Source: Azolla pinnata (lineage: Eukaryota; Streptophyta; Polypodiopsida; Salviniales; Salviniaceae). Taken from it: a DNA stretch of 40,666 bases. The position numbers and the translations under genes are program-made. This document shows, piece after piece, positions 38,839-40,666 of this stretch. The DNA is taken from positions 1 to 40,666 of the forward strand of contig JBBBWG010029910.1 of NCBI GenBank assembly GCA_037176905.1, in the 5' to 3' direction. The stretch's first letter is position 1. Every line of letters begins with the position of its first letter. The notes beneath the pieces are model-generated. The model was not told the DNA's origin, made no database searches, and worked only from the letters and a program-made list of their open reading frames with translations.

Positions 38839-40666
38839 CGTAGGAACTCTGAAATTTTAATTTCGTAGTTTATATGAGCAAGTGTTTATTTTATTGAATG
38901 CAGAAAAAGAATCCATTTACCTGTGAGAGATAAGTTGATGAGCACAGCGTTCCTTGCTACGATCGATGAAACCTGTCAAGCAGAATTGTGCTGAGCTCAA
39001 GTTGGACATGTTGAAGGTTCTAAATGCAATAGCATAGTATTTAATATGTGAACAAGAGATGTATATATATATGCAGAGAAATCCATCACACGCATAGCTA
39101 GATAAGAAGAATTTTCCACATACACACACATCTGCCAGCACATGCAGAATTCCATCAGTACCCCAATTCACTGCAACATAAAATACACTGAGCTTACCAT
39201 AGGCTGATCAGTGAAGTGTTAGTTGTGATCAACTAAAACAAATTACTTCGATTCAAGGAATGGGATTATGCTATGCAAGAAAAGTCTAATCAAAAGATTT
39301 AGTACAATCTATTTTAGAAAAATGGTAGATCAGTTATCTATCCAGAATGACTACACATGTTGCATATGGTATATAAAGAAAAATAAAGGCAATCTATTGA
39401 AATAAAGACATTCGTATACATGTAATTGTGGTTTACACTTTCAACAACAAATGCCATAATGGATTAGATGTGGATACTACTTCCCCATATGCATTTCAGG
39501 GCCATGCTGCATAAAGTTTGACAGGACAGTAAAGGCATTTACCCAAGCGTCCCACAAAGGTGCTCTCTATTATGATGTGATTCTAATTTTGTATCCGAGT
39601 CACTAATTTCACATACATAATGACAATGTCTGCAAGATGAACCCTGGTATTCTATGATCACTGGCTCTTGGGATTTTCAGCTGTATTTGAGCTTCAGACA
39701 AAAGTTAAACTCAAATAACGTTCAAGAATGCAAATATAAAGGTATGCATCTGAGTAGCGTTTATTATGGATAAAGCTCGTGATTTGTGCAAATAGGCCTA
39801 TTTTGAGGGGGGAAGGGGGTCTATTCTTGGCACACATTGCAGAAAGTGTCGTGACATGGACCACTTGAATGGACATTCTCCAAGAATTCATGAATGGACT
39901 CCTCTTTTTAGCCTACGCTGTTCTAGTACAGACAATTTCTCGAAATTCTAATCGCATATAGGGCAAACGATGACCTATATTTTACAAAAATTTCAAGATT
40001 CGGCACAACAAAATATGATCTTTCTCCCGATTGAAAATCAAACATTCAGGGGGGGACGGCTGCTTTTGCTCCGGCTTTACATAGAGAAAAATACGGATTT
40101 GCTCCCAGTTTCAGGATCAAAGATTGCAGAATGTTGCTTCTGATCGCTTTCGCTTCGATTCTGGTGCTTAATCTCTTCCTGTTACTTCCAGCTTGTTCTG
40201 TTGTTTCCAAACCAACAAGAGAATCTCGGTTTTTTTTTTTGACAGGGCGGGTATATGCGACTCCAGTTCCGGTTACCTATCGTCTCTCTTCCCTCGGGCT
40301 CACAGTAATGCGCAGGGAAAGGAGATGCACGAAGTCACGCGCAGGGACAGAGGCAAGGGAGGAAGAAAGCAAAAGAGAAAACGGGCATGGGTGCAGGTGA
40401 AGAAAAGGCGCTTACCACGAAAGCTGGGCAGGGAAAGGAAGGGGGGGGGGGGGGGAGAAGGGGAAGAACGTCGATCAGAGGCGAGGGCGGCGATGGCAGA
40501 GAGAGCTCGGGCAAGAGGCAAGACCTCTGTTCCTTCGATTCCTTGTCTTGGAGCACACGCATGAATGCATACAGAATGCATGCATACATACACATACATG
40601 GCCATGCACACATACATGGCCATGCACACATACATACATGCACACATACATACATATACAACACTA

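Overview
The window looks like nuclear DNA of a land plant, most likely an angiosperm. The coding regions are broken by short GT-AG introns. The telomere-type repeat is the plant CCCTAAA/TTTAGGG unit. The recognisable genes are plant eukaryotic ones: a protein-only RNase P, a STICHEL-type DnaX-like protein and the copper chaperone COX17. Intergenic DNA is AT-rich and very rich in microsatellites. I cannot name the species. All gene models were assembled by eye from open frames, splice signals and remembered family patterns; none is confirmed by transcripts or database searches.

Layout. (1) 2-166 (+): C-terminal end of a gene that starts outside the window. (2) 1673-6194 (+): eight-exon gene for a protein of about 1019 aa. 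It joins a BtuF-like (vitamin B12/siderophore-binding fold) domain to an asparagine-synthase-type PP-loop ATPase domain, a Cys-rich ribbon and a C-terminal hydrophobic anchor. This is the most unusual gene here. (3) 7743-11633 (-): PRORP in six exons, about 1053 aa, with an N-terminal extension of about 520 aa. Its 3' end faces that of gene 2. (4) 11.6-14.0 kb: minisatellites. (5) 14006-17080 (-): five-exon gene for an unrecognised, largely disordered protein of about 855 aa; its 5' end is locally duplicated. (6) 18.4-25.2 kb: microsatellite-rich stretch containing one promoter-like module and some unexplained coding-like fragments. (7) 25250-30824 (-): complete STICHEL-like gene, eight coding exons, about 1247 aa, with substituted Walker B and SRC motifs. 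(8) 30.8-38.6 kb: intergenic, with telo-box-rich DNA, two related repeat arrays in opposite orientation and a possible non-autonomous DNA transposon. (9) 38620-38838 (-): COX17, with spliced 5' leader exons likely. (10) 39-40.7 kb: upstream DNA ending in CATA-type repeats.

The genes do not form a pathway. PRORP (organelle tRNA 5' processing) and COX17 (copper delivery to cytochrome oxidase) both serve organelle gene expression or respiration, but their proximity is probably chance. Candidates for something undescribed are the BtuF-like/PP-loop/ribbon/tail-anchor fusion and the inverted repeat family at 34.1-35.4 kb.
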